64,000 nt of DNA from Neisseria weixii (GTDB lineage: Bacteria > Pseudomonadota > Gammaproteobacteria > Burkholderiales > Neisseriaceae): positions 1,116,001-1,180,000 of the forward strand of contig NZ_CP023429.1 in assembly GCF_002327085.1 (NCBI RefSeq). Direction: 5' to 3'. Positions 16,899 to 23,293 of this stretch are shown piece by piece. The notes beneath the pieces were generated by a model. The model was not told the origin of the DNA and made no database searches. It was given only the letters and a program-made list of their open reading frames with translations. The position numbers and the translations under genes are program-made. The first letter of the stretch is position 1. Each line of letters opens with the position of its first letter.

Positions 16899-16957
16899 GA
16901 TGCACTCCTATAAATAAAAGGGCATCGTGTCCGGGGACGGATGCCCCGGAAGGGTTA
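16899..16957 (-). promoter_or_regulatory. A-type leader hairpin with RBS copy
   Basis: AACCCTTCCGGGG; arms GGGCATC and GATGCCC, inner GTCC-CC-GGAC. GATGC also pairs with GCATC in the RBS-start region GGAGTGCATCATG. Confidence 0.7.
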
Positions 16958-16972
16958 AAAACAAATGGCGGA

Positions 16973-17314
16973 TTACACCGCCTCGGCAGCGGCTTGTTCG
17001 AACATGGCAACAAACTGCCGGTAGTCGTTAATGTTTATGCCGTTGATACTCAGCCAGGAAGCACGGGCGTTGACTTCGTAGGCCATCACCCAATCGGAAC
17101 GCTCATCAAACAGCCAGCGTTCGATGGCCGTCAGAACCAGCTCTTGGGCAATATTGCCGAAATGTGGGATTTCCTCATGGGTTCGGGCAACTTCCCAAAC
17201 TGCATCGGCCAAAGCACAGCTGTTCCAGTAGCTGCCGCATCCCAAACGGCGCAGGATTTTAAGCCAGTCTTCAAAAGCAGAGGCGGTATCGCGGTAGATG
17301 ATTTCGTTGAACAT
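16973..17314 (-). CDS. Hypothetical island protein, 113 aa
   Basis: MFNEIIYRDTASAFEDWLKILRRLGCGSYWNSCALADAVWEVARTHEEIP...; helical, soluble. The fold pattern (W, SYWNSCALADAV, DYRQFVAMFE) recalls 21187-21621 (DYEHFRLFIAMIE) and 16446-16898 (DWSMFQAIVNDY), so these three may be distant paralogues; I cannot confirm it. RBS AAGGAGAACTGTC. Confidence 0.6.
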   Translation of the reverse strand: MFNEIIYRDTASAFEDWLKILRRLGCGSYWNSCALADAVWEVARTHEEIPHFGNIAQELVLTAIERWLFDERSDWVMAYEVNARASWLSINGININDYRQFVAMFEQAAAEAV

Positions 17315-17373
17315 GACAGTTCTCCTTTAAAGCGGGAGACCTGTCCCCTTCGGGTAGAGTCCCCGAGGGTTGA
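17315..17373 (-). promoter_or_regulatory. A-type leader hairpin with RBS copy
   Basis: AACCCTCGGGG; arms GGGGAC and GTCTCC, inner CCC-GAA-GGG. ACAGGTCTCC pairs with the RBS region GGAGAACTGT (9 of 10). Confidence 0.7.
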
Positions 17374-17435
17374 TATGAAAATCCCCGGCAGCCTGGGCTG
17401 TGGTGGGATGGATGGGTTGGAAAATACGGATAGGT

Positions 17436-17543
17436 TTATTGATCCTTATCCTGTTTGCGTTGTGATTCGCCAAACTTAACCAGCTTGTGAATGCCGAACA
17501 ACATCGCGGCAATCACAACCAGCAGGCTGTAGGTCATAATCAT
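17436..17543 (-). CDS. Tiny single-TM protein, 35 aa
   Basis: MIMTYSLLVVIAAMLFGIHKLV then KFGESQRKQDKDQ. Third gene of the 17436-17940 cassette, 8 bp after its neighbour, with GGAAGAGCC before the start. Short, but the hydrophobic-then-charged layout repeats that of the other tiny peptides. Confidence 0.6.
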   Translation of the reverse strand: MIMTYSLLVVIAAMLFGIHKLVKFGESQRKQDKDQ

Positions 17544-17551
17544 GGCTCTTC

Positions 17552-17647
17552 CTACTCTTTGTCTTCTTCGCTCATTTTAGATAGCTTGAAAATAGCTACC
17601 CACATAAGCACCAGAACACTGAGTAGGAACCAAGTCAGGGCAGTCAT
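17552..17647 (-). CDS. Tiny single-TM protein, 31 aa
   Basis: MTALTWFLLSVLVLMWVAIFKL then SKMSEEDKE. ATG overlaps the stop of the upstream 2-TM gene (ATGA). Same role in the cassette as 7986, 10895 and 19789. Confidence 0.65.
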   Translation of the reverse strand: MTALTWFLLSVLVLMWVAIFKLSKMSEEDKE

Positions 17648-17940
17648 GGTTTTTTCCTTTCATCGGATTGATCCGGGTTGTCGGTTTGGGGCATTGTCAG
17701 TTTGGATTCATACAACACCAAGTAATGCACCAATAACTGAGCCGTATAACTAATCAGTAGCAGTATCAGCACATTCAGGCAACGGTTCCAAACAGAGCCG
17801 CCGTCTATCCACAGGTAAGGCCCGATTGCAATAATCGAGGCAACAGCCGTGTCTTCCAAAATTTTCAGCCACAAATCGAATATTCGTTTTGAAACGGGGT
17901 TGCGGAACGGAAACACAAGTTTTAAAAACTTCTTAAACAT
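17644..17940 (-). CDS. Small 2-TM protein of the repeated island cassette, copy 3
   Basis: MFKKFLKLVFPFRNPVSKRIFDLWLKILEDTAVASIIAIGPYLWI, then TM2 CLNVLILLLISYTAQLLVHYLVL; 98 aa. The motif RIFDLWLKILEDTAVASIIAI aligns with the other copies, and the KFFKYLKFSFP start of copy 2 matches KFLKLVFPF here. A 28-codon upstream ORF with a strong Shine-Dalgarno overlaps its start. Confidence 0.75.
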   Translation of the reverse strand: MFKKFLKLVFPFRNPVSKRIFDLWLKILEDTAVASIIAIGPYLWIDGGSVWNRCLNVLILLLISYTAQLLVHYLVLYESKLTMPQTDNPDQSDERKKP

Positions 17941-18008
17941 ATGTTACCACCTTGGTATAGCCGACCCAAAACATTTTCCGGCAGATTACCGGATAGTTTG
18001 CACATCAT
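17922..18008 (-). CDS. 28-codon upstream ORF overlapping the 2-TM gene
   Basis: ATG 18008 after AAAGGAGGTACATC; MMCKLSGNLPENVLGRLYQG then GNICLRSF. It runs 19 nt into the 17940 gene in another frame, similar in logic to mok/hok coupling. Existence rests on its strong ribosome binding site and on the leader copy around it. Confidence 0.45.
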   Translation of the reverse strand: MMCKLSGNLPENVLGRLYQGGNICLRSF

Positions 18009-18084
18009 GATGTACCTCCTTTCGTTACAAAAAAAGGCGGAGATACATCCTCCGGCGGAGAGCATATCACCGCCGGTCGGGGTT
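18009..18084 (-). promoter_or_regulatory. A-type leader with RBS copy
   Basis: AACCCCGACCGGCGG; GGCGG/CCGCC and GATAT/GTATC pairings, T-tract, AAAGGAGG. GATGTATCTCC pairs across all 11 positions (one G-U) with the RBS region GGAGGTACATC. Confidence 0.7.
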
Positions 18085-18157
18085 GAAAAAAGCCGTGGCC
18101 GCACGGATGCGGCTGACGATGGTTAACGGCAGCGTCGGGACAGATTAAGTCTGTCAG
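18085..18157 (-). ncRNA. B element, copy 4
   Basis: GACAGA-CTTAA-TCTGTC (compensatory change versus GACAGT/ACTGTC), GCTGCCGTTAACC, CCGCA-TCCG-TGCGG, GCCACGGCTTTTTTC. Confidence 0.65.
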
Positions 18158-18158
18158 A

Positions 18159-18368
18159 CTAAATCAAACCTAAAGACTCCTCCAATTTCATAATTTGCGA
18201 GCAATTATGCGCCTGCTCCCGTGTAGCAAAATAATCTGATTCACGGGAATACGGCATTTTTAATTCAGTCCAATCTGACTCACAATAATCTCTGCCTACA
18301 TAATATCCGGCCGGAGACCGCATCACTTTCAGGTCGGAAATTGAAATTTTGCGATGGTTTTTAGGCAT
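18159..18368 (-). CDS. Hypothetical island protein, 69 aa
   Basis: MPKNHRKISISDLKVMRSPAGYYVGRDYCESDW...; small, polar. RBS AAAGGAGGACATTCAA before ATG 18368. It has no A-type leader; a B element lies immediately downstream. Unrecognised. Confidence 0.6.
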   Translation of the reverse strand: MPKNHRKISISDLKVMRSPAGYYVGRDYCESDWTELKMPYSRESDYFATREQAHNCSQIMKLEESLGLI

Positions 18369-18391
18369 TTGAATGTCCTCCTTTGGGCTAT

Positions 18392-18453
18392 GAAACAGGT
18401 TTTTTCAGACGGCCTTAACTTAAGGCCGTCTGAAAAAACCTGCTGAAAAGCAG
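18392..18453 (-). terminator. DUS-type double hairpin terminator
   Basis: AACCTGCT-TTTC-AGCAGG plus TTTTTTCAGACGGCC...GGCCGTCTGAAAAAACC with loop TTAAGTTAA. Confidence 0.8.
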
Positions 18454-18476
18454 GTTTGGAGGTTTACCCCCTCGGG

Positions 18477-18866
18477 TTAAGATATGACACATTGGAATAC
18501 TGTTTTGCCTGCACCTTGTGAAAACATCACAAGATCACGAATAGATTCAACAGTTCCGCCGTTTGTTCCGCCGTTTTCACAGTCATCTGTCGCGAATAGT
18601 ATTTCGACCTCCCTAACATCCGAAAATGATGCGTTAAAGGTTGAATTGTTCCATTCGCCAACAGTCTCGTTACCCAAACCGTTTCGTAACAGCAAGGCAT
18701 GGGTCATACCTGCTTTATTTGAGCTTAGAACACATAACAATTTGATAAACCGTACGCTTTCCGAAGTTCCGGATATTTTGGAATCAACTTCATACCAACA
18801 GTCCGGTATTAATTGTTCCAATTGCGTACTGTTTCCAACAGTTTGTTTGCCGGGTATATCAAGCAT
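18477..18866 (-). CDS. Hypothetical island protein, 129 aa
   Basis: MLDIPGKQTVGNSTQLEQLIPDCWYEVDSKISGTSESV...; beta-rich, Ser/Thr/Gly-rich, soluble. Base composition is lower in G+C than its neighbours and there is no DUS inside, suggesting a different origin. RBS TTTGGAGAATATT; start 18866 (18878 possible). Confidence 0.6.
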   Translation of the reverse strand: MLDIPGKQTVGNSTQLEQLIPDCWYEVDSKISGTSESVRFIKLLCVLSSNKAGMTHALLLRNGLGNETVGEWNNSTFNASFSDVREVEILFATDDCENGGTNGGTVESIRDLVMFSQGAGKTVFQCVIS

Positions 18867-18869
18867 AAT

Positions 18870-18905
18870 ATTCTCCAAAAAAAGTTTGTCGCCGTCGGGC
18901 AGGAC
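18870..18905 (-). promoter_or_regulatory. Degenerate A-type leader
   Basis: GTC-CTG-CCCGACGGC-GAC with AAACTTTTTTTGGAG. The outer arms are reduced; the T-tract and GGAG remain. Confidence 0.45.
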
Positions 18906-19199
18906 TTACTTGAAGATGGGTTCATAAAAAGAAGGCACTAACTTAAGCAACCTTTTCATACCAGGTTTCGCCATTGCAGAAACGTGCGGCCACACGGTAC
19001 TCCTCGCAATACGGGATACCAGTTCCTCATAACGCTGCCACAACACTTCCTCCAACGCCTGCAGGCGTTTGATGACGGCATTGCGGTGACATGTCAGTTG
19101 GGCTTTGGTGGCGATACGGCAGCCGGCATACTCATCGATAATGGCATCGGCCATATTGTCGATTTCCGCAGATTCATAATCGTCCCAGGAATAGTTCAA
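18906..19199 (-). CDS. Hypothetical island protein, 97 aa
   Basis: Starts with TTG 19199 overlapping the stop of the upstream gene (TTGA): NYSWDDYESAEIDNMADAIIDEYAGCRIATKAQLTCHRNAVIKRL... helical and charged. The overlap suggests translational coupling with 19196-19654. No family recognised. Confidence 0.6.
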   Translation of the reverse strand: MNYSWDDYESAEIDNMADAIIDEYAGCRIATKAQLTCHRNAVIKRLQALEEVLWQRYEELVSRIARSTVWPHVSAMAKPGMKRLLKLVPSFYEPIFK

Positions 19200-19654
19200 A
19201 AATCAGTCTCTACATTAATCTGCTGATCGATGTTGATTCCGTCGTAATAGCCGTGCCTCATGATGACATCTATGGTCATCCGTATGTTACGGCCATAAAA
19301 CAGTGTATCCGCCGTGATTTCCGCCAGCTTGGTTCCGCCATAGTTACGGTGATAGTAGCTGCCGTCGCCGGCAGAATCCGTAGTGGATTCGACGCGGATG
19401 CGACCGATACGGTGTTTCCGCCAGCGGGATACGGTATCCCGATTGCGGTGCGGTTCGTCTGCACGGTGTTTGAAGTCAGCGATGAAATCATCGGTATAGA
19501 AACTGATGATGTCGCCGATGCGTTCGAAATCATCAGGCTGTAAGCGGTCTTCTTCATCCATTCCTTCGTTATAGGCATCTACATCGAAGTCGGAGCAAGA
19601 GAGGCCGCTGACAACATCCAGACGTTGGTTGAACATGAAGTTTGAAGTACCCAC
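19196..19654 (-). CDS. Hypothetical island protein, 152 aa
   Basis: GTG 19654 after GAAAGGAAATACC: GTSNFMFNQRLDVVSGLSCSDFDVDAYNEGMDEEDRLQPDDFERI... acidic N-terminal half, then an Arg/His-rich middle (FKHRADEPHRNRDTVSRWRKHRIGRI). Unrecognised. Confidence 0.6.
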   Translation of the reverse strand: MGTSNFMFNQRLDVVSGLSCSDFDVDAYNEGMDEEDRLQPDDFERIGDIISFYTDDFIADFKHRADEPHRNRDTVSRWRKHRIGRIRVESTTDSAGDGSYYHRNYGGTKLAEITADTLFYGRNIRMTIDVIMRHGYYDGINIDQQINVETDF

Positions 19655-19718
19655 GGTATTTCCTTTCAAAATAAAAAGGCATACCGCCCCTTGGGGAACG
19701 GTATCCCCACAGGGTTGG
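19655..19718 (-). promoter_or_regulatory. A-type leader hairpin with RBS copy
   Basis: AACCCTGTGGGG; arms GGGATACCG and CGGTATGCC, inner CCCC-AA-GGGG, TTTTTATTTTGAAAGG. CGGTAT pairs with ATACCG, which runs into the GTG start. Confidence 0.7.
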
Positions 19719-19788
19719 ATAAAAAATATGACGATCCCACCGGCAGCACGGACTGGGGTGGGATTAAAGGTTGAAAAATCAAATTGTA

Positions 19789-19917
19789 TTACGGCTGCTG
19801 CTCTTTTCGCTTCTCTTCAAGCTCCTGCTGATGGAGTTTGCCGAGTTTACGGAGTACCGCCGCAATCGCAATCAAGATTGACAGAACAATCAAAAGCATG
19901 ACGCTCAGGTCATTCAT
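19789..19917 (-). CDS. Tiny single-TM protein (42 aa), partner of the 19910-20179 gene
   Basis: MNDLSVMLLIVLSILIAIAAVL then RKLGKLHQQELEEKRKEQQP. Overlaps the upstream gene by 8 nt. Strongest match in layout to 7986-8120 (DSLTVFLLIVLALV). Confidence 0.7.
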   Translation of the reverse strand: MNDLSVMLLIVLSILIAIAAVLRKLGKLHQQELEEKRKEQQP

Positions 19918-20179
19918 GATTCGTTTCCTTTCTGCTCATCCATGCTTCGTTATCTGCCAAAAAGTACATGACGTAAAACGAAGAGACAGCAATCAAAAAT
20001 AAATACGCAATATTCGCACACCGTTCGGCAAGCGAATCCGGGGTCAGTTTGAAATACGGCAACATGGAAGCCAGGCTCCATATCGTAATATTTTCAAACA
20101 GCTTGAACCAAAAGTCAAAAAGACGTTTGGCAACAGGGAATCGGGATTTAATCCTTCTCCACAGATTAGGGTGTATCAA
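19910..20179 (-). CDS. Small 2-TM protein of the repeated island cassette, copy 4
   Basis: Probable TTG start at 20179 after AAGGAGGACACTA (IHPNLWRRIKSRFPVAKRLF); 89 aa. Motif KRLFDFWFKLFENITIWSLASMLPYFKL, TM2 CANIAYLFLIAVSSFYVMYFLA, end DNEAWMSRKETNHE. Closest to copy 1. The in-frame extension to 20212 would cover the leader and is not preferred. Confidence 0.7.
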   Translation of the reverse strand: MIHPNLWRRIKSRFPVAKRLFDFWFKLFENITIWSLASMLPYFKLTPDSLAERCANIAYLFLIAVSSFYVMYFLADNEAWMSRKETNHE

Positions 20180-20180
20180 T

Positions 20181-20250
20181 AGTGTCCTCCTTTTTTGAAA
20201 GCGGGGACACATTCCCCAGCGGAAAAGATGTCGCCGCCGGGTCGGGGTTG
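20181..20250 (-). promoter_or_regulatory. A-type leader with RBS copy
   Basis: AACCCCGACCCGGCGGCGACAT ... ATGTGTCCCCGC, then AAAAAAGGAGG. GTGTCC pairs with GGACAC in the RBS region as well as with the 5' side. Confidence 0.6.
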
Positions 20251-20327
20251 AAAAAAAGCCGTGGCCGCACGAATGCGGTTGGTGATGTTTAACGGCAGCA
20301 CCGAGACCGTAAAACGACGGTCAGCGT
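20251..20327 (-). ncRNA. B element, copy 5
   Basis: GACCGT-CGTTTT-ACGGTC: both arms changed relative to GACAGT/ACTGTC, a compensatory pair. GTGCTGCCGTTAAAC, CCGCA-TTCG-TGCGG, CCACGGCTTTTTTT. Confidence 0.65.
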
Positions 20328-20337
20328 GTAATAGAAT

Positions 20338-20598
20338 TCAGGTTTTCGATAGCTGCTTTTTTATCTCCCTGTAATCGTATAGATCCCAGCGTTTGCTTAA
20401 ATTGGTTTCATACAGTTCGAAAGCTTCCAAATCAGGATTCTTTTTCAGTTCTTCAATTTTTTCCCACGCATCGGCTTCTCTGGTAAAAATTTCATGGTTT
20501 GAACCATGTTTCAGCCAATAAATTAAGAAATATTTCATTCCCAGCCAAATTTCAACAGGCCCTTCGGCATCATGTTGGATATTGTTTTGATCCGACAT
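20338..20598 (-). CDS. Hypothetical island protein, 86 aa
   Basis: MSDQNNIQHDAEGPVEIWLGMKYFLIYWLKHGSNHEIFTREADAWEKIEEL...; charged, helical second half. Simple leader with TTAGGAGAATGAG, no A-type hairpin. The phrase FTREADAWEKIEEL resembles the FATREQAH segment of the 18159 protein only weakly. Unrecognised. Confidence 0.6.
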   Translation of the reverse strand: MSDQNNIQHDAEGPVEIWLGMKYFLIYWLKHGSNHEIFTREADAWEKIEELKKNPDLEAFELYETNLSKRWDLYDYREIKKQLSKT

Positions 20599-20615
20599 CT
20601 CATTCTCCTAAAAGT

Positions 20616-20677
20616 AACAGGTTTTTTCAGGCGGCCTGAAGCCCAAGCCGTCTGAGAAAACCTGCTCGAAAGCAGGT
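20616..20677 (-). terminator. DUS-type double hairpin terminator, decayed
   Basis: AACCTGCT-TTCG-AGCAGG, then TTTTCTCAGACGGC...GCCGCCTGAAAAAACC; DUS arms carry substitutions. Confidence 0.65.
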
Positions 20678-20679
20678 TG

Positions 20680-20873
20680 GGTCAATCAAAAGGTCAGCTG
20701 GCAAAGTATTGCACTATCGGGTGAATATGCCTGCATCTTTTCAGACGAAGCACTGACACGGACGGAAACGTTGGGCAAAGAGAGGGCGAAGTCCGTTCAG
20801 AAAGGCAGGCCGCACCTTTAAAGGCAGCGGCTTTGCCGGAGGGTTGGTCAATAAGCGGTTACCGGCCGGAAAA
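20680..20873 (-). other. Spacer with an orphan A-type leader, no firm gene
   Basis: AACCCTCCGGCAAAGCCGC marks a decayed leader at about 20815-20850, but the following reading frames are only 16-24 codons long. Probably the remnant of a lost gene. Confidence 0.4.
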
Positions 20874-21112
20874 CTACGCAAGGTATTTCTGTTCCGGATG
20901 GTGTTCCTCCATCCAGCGCAAAAAATCCCAATGGGTTTGGCTGTCCATATAGACAAAACCCATGGGGAAACGCGAAGTGTCGTCTGCCAGCATTTTGGTA
21001 AACAGCTTCTGTTTGAACGCCTGAACATCCAAGCCGTCTATGTTTGGAACAGCCTGTTCATAGAGGTTTTCGAACTCATCGATGATGCCCGTGAAAAAAC
21101 AGGATCTGACAT
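20874..21112 (-). CDS. Hypothetical island protein, about 79 aa, frameshifted
   Basis: ATG 21112 follows AAGGAGACAAAC and reads MSDPVF, then stops early. The main frame, FTGIIDEFENLYEQAVPNID...RFPMGFVYMDSQTHWDFLRWMEEHHPEQKYLA, has no start of its own. One more T in the TTTTTT run near 21095 joins them. Unrecognised, acidic, soluble. Confidence 0.6.
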
Positions 21113-21116
21113 GTTT

Positions 21117-21178
21117 GTCTCCTTAAAGCGACTCTGCCGGTCAAAACGACCGATACTGTACAAAATACAGGGGTTAAA
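21117..21178 (-). promoter_or_regulatory. A-type leader, variant
   Basis: AACCCCTGTATTTTGTACAG followed by CGGTC-GTTT-TGACCG, CTTTAAGGAG. Stem sequence and spacing differ from the consensus. Confidence 0.45.
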
Positions 21179-21186
21179 AAACAGGT

Positions 21187-21621
21187 TTAAACCTTGCTCT
21201 GCTCGAGCAAATGGCGAACTGCGGTGATTAGAATTTCCTTCGCATCGGAAAATGCACCGGTGGCGCGGGATTCCTGATCCTCATCGCACAGATCGTAAAA
21301 AATCAGTGCGCGTTTCAGTTCTTCCAGCGCCGTGCTTTCCGGATGGACGCAACGGACACGTAACTCCGGAAATCGGTCAAGAACCTTGCAGGCCAGCTCA
21401 CGCAATTCGGCCGTTTCACCGTCGCGGTGGTAGGCCTCGATCATGGCTATAAACAGCCTGAAGTGTTCGTAGTCCAAACGCGATACGGCTAAAACCGGCA
21501 TCGGGTAGATATAACCGTTAAATAAGCCGAGTATCAGCTGGCGGAATACCTCGGACGCACCGTAGGTATTCAAAACCAATGCTTCATTATCGGTAAAAAT
21601 GTTATTTGTTGACGGGTTCAT
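21187..21621 (-). CDS. Hypothetical island protein, 144 aa
   Basis: MNPSTNNIFTDNEALVLNTYGASEVFRQLILGLFNGYIYPMPVLA...DYEHFRLFIAMIEAYHRDGETAELRELACKVLDRFPELR. Helical, soluble, possible distant relative of 16973-17314. RBS AGGAGAATCACC. Unrecognised. Confidence 0.65.
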   Translation of the reverse strand: MNPSTNNIFTDNEALVLNTYGASEVFRQLILGLFNGYIYPMPVLAVSRLDYEHFRLFIAMIEAYHRDGETAELRELACKVLDRFPELRVRCVHPESTALEELKRALIFYDLCDEDQESRATGAFSDAKEILITAVRHLLEQSKV

Positions 21622-21684
21622 GGTGATTCTCCTAAAAAACAGGGAATACACCCCCAGTCGGGAAAATGTATTCCCGATTGGGTT
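21622..21684 (-). promoter_or_regulatory. A-type leader hairpin with T-tract and RBS copy
   Basis: CAACCCAATCGGG; perfect arms GGGAATACA and TGTATTCCC, inner CCC-GACT-GGG, TGTTTTTTAGGAG. GGTG and ATTC of the 3' side also pair with GAATCACC at the RBS. Confidence 0.75.
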
Positions 21685-21693
21685 GAAAAGTTG

Positions 21694-21770
21694 AAAAAAA
21701 TGCCGTGGCCGCACGGATGCGGTTGGTGATGTTTAACGGCAGCACCGGGACAGTAAAACGACTGTCGGCG
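21694..21770 (-). ncRNA. B element, copy 6
   Basis: GACAGTCGTTTTACTGTC, GTGCTGCCGTTAAAC, CCGCA-TCCG-TGCGG, GCCACGGCATTTTTTC. Followed upstream by CCTGCT-TTCG-AGCAGG without the DUS hairpin. Confidence 0.65.
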
Positions 21771-21805
21771 TTGAAAAACCTGCTCGAAAGCAGGTTGATA
21801 AACAA

Positions 21806-21988
21806 TCAGTCAGGATATTTCAATTCAATCAGGGCGAAATCGTCGAACCATCCTTCTTCGATTTCCTCTTGAGCGTCATGCGACATCAAAATCATGTCGA
21901 CCACGCCCAATTCACCCTCATCCAACAAACCAGACCGGCTTAAGCGTTGTGCCTGCAGTTTCTCAACAGCAGTGGCGATTCTGGACAT
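21806..21988 (-). CDS. Hypothetical island protein, 60 aa
   Basis: MSRIATAVEKLQAQRLSRSGLLDEGELGVVDMILMSHDAQEEIEEGW...; small, acidic C-terminal half. RBS GAAAGGAAATAAGCAG; start 21988, 21 bp after the 22010 stop. Probably co-translated unit with 22010-22372. Unrecognised. Confidence 0.6.
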   Translation of the reverse strand: MSRIATAVEKLQAQRLSRSGLLDEGELGVVDMILMSHDAQEEIEEGWFDDFALIELKYPD

Positions 21989-22009
21989 CTGCTTATTTCC
22001 TTTCAAACA

Positions 22010-22372
22010 TTAAACATATTCCGTTTCGTACAACTGCTCCACCACGGCCGAAGCCGCCGTGGCCAGTGCGTGACCGAATACCTCCGGCCGCATCGACGAT
22101 ACCGGGTAGATATTGTCGCTTTCGCTGGGTTGGCCATGGTTCAGCAGGACGGATTCTTTGGGTTCAGTTCCGTCATGCAGAAACTCGGACAAACCCAAAT
22201 CCGAAATACGCAGGGTGGCCGGCAGAATGTTACCGCAGCCGTCCAACTCGACACCGCAGTAAAAACGTACGCTGCCGCCGGCGATTTCGACTTCCAAATC
22301 AGCCTGCTTCCAGGCAATGCCGTATTCGGTCGAATCGACATACACTTTCAAACAGATACTGGGTTTCAACAT
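22010..22372 (-). CDS. Hypothetical island protein, 120 aa
   Basis: MLKPSICLKVYVDSTEYGIAWKQADLEVEIAGGSVRFYCGVELDG...; beta-rich N-terminal half. Start 22372 after GGGAGACTGT; an in-frame extension to 22441 would overlap the leader. Unrecognised. Confidence 0.65.
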   Translation of the reverse strand: MLKPSICLKVYVDSTEYGIAWKQADLEVEIAGGSVRFYCGVELDGCGNILPATLRISDLGLSEFLHDGTEPKESVLLNHGQPSESDNIYPVSSMRPEVFGHALATAASAVVEQLYETEYV

Positions 22373-22430
22373 ACAGTCTCCCGAAGAAAACGGGGTATCC
22401 GCCCTGAGGGTAAGATACCCCGGGGGTGGA
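22373..22430 (-). promoter_or_regulatory. A-type leader hairpin
   Basis: CACCCCCGGGG; perfect arms GGGGTATC and GATACCCC, inner CCC-TCA-GGG, GTTTTCTTCGGGAG. Confidence 0.7.
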
Positions 22431-22468
22431 TAAAAAGGCAATCAGGCTGCCAATACACCGGTTTTAAG

Positions 22469-23034
22469 CTAACGGCCGACCTGTTGGTCAAAATCGTCGG
22501 GTATTCGGATGTGGCAGGCCTGTATACCAACCAGGGTGGCTTCGGCACTGATGCCCGGCGGATAGCAGCGGATGCAGCCCTGTTCGCGCAAACGCGGCAG
22601 GATGCGGTCGGCCCAGCCGTCCAGCAGCGGTACATCGGTCAGACGGTTGACCGTCTGCCAAATACCGTCCGTCAGTTCGGTATCAGTGTCATCCGATATC
22701 AACCAGGCTGTTTTGCCGTCCAAATCGTGCCGTATTACCTCGTCTGCGTACACAAACGCATGAATCAATACGCCGTAGTTCTGCGTATGGATTTTCGTCA
22801 TGTGCTTGTAGAGCCCGGTAAAGTAACGTGCAGTCGAAAACGGCGGGTATGCACCGGCTGCCGAATCGGCTTCCCGAAAGCCCAAACGCTCGGTCCCCGA
22901 AACACCGTTGTTGTTCAGTACCGCCAGCAGCGACAGCACATTCGCGTCGCGGCCGTAGAGTGAAGCAAACATCAACCGGTCGTTCAGGATGAAAACGCAT
23001 CGGCAAACAGGTCATGGGAAGAAGTACGGTACAT
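22469..23034 (-). CDS. Hypothetical island protein, about 188 aa, frameshifted
   Basis: ATG 23034 lies 1 nt after the stop of 23036-23293 with GGAGTGAA as RBS and reads MYRTSSHDLFADAFSS, then stops. The main frame begins LNDRLMFASLYGRDANVLSLLAVLNNNG. One more C in TCATCCTGAAC fuses them. Later part: HAFVYADEVIRHDLDGKTAWLISDDTD...LLDGWADRILPRLREQG. Soluble, unknown family. Confidence 0.6.
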
Positions 23035-23035
23035 T

Positions 23036-23293
23036 TCACTCCCTCCACATCGGGCCATCGAAGCGGCGGAAGCGTTTGTCGCGGCCAGCAACCAACACGC
23101 CTGATTCGCCAAAACGCATTACCAGACATTCCACATCGGCCGTTGAGACATTGTCCGCAACAAAATCTGATCGGGTGTGTCTGCCGGCACGAAGGTGTAT
23201 CGGCATCAGAAAACCGCCATCCGAAATCCTGATTTCGTTACCGGCTTCCTGCGTTATGCCGCCGAAGTGTGCTTTGGATAGTTTCATACGCAT
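23036..23293 (-). CDS. Hypothetical island protein, 85 aa
   Basis: MRMKLSKAHFGGITQEAGNEIRISDGGFLMPIHLRAGRHTRSDF...; beta-rich, basic. Start overlaps the DUF3275 stop (TGATG). Its own stop is followed 1 nt later by the next ATG, so 23859-22469 is a tight three-gene operon. Unrecognised. Confidence 0.65.
   Translation of the reverse strand: MRMKLSKAHFGGITQEAGNEIRISDGGFLMPIHLRAGRHTRSDFVADNVSTADVECLVMRFGESGVLVAGRDKRFRRFDGPMWRE

Noticed and set aside
20741-21028. 95-codon minus-strand frame
   Set aside because: It overlaps the better supported 20874-21112 gene and is Arg/Cys/Trp-rich in the way of out-of-frame translations.
22689-23129. 146-codon minus-strand frame across the 22469/23036 junction
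   Set aside because: It lies in a shadow frame. The coupled starts and stops of the two neighbouring genes explain the region better.
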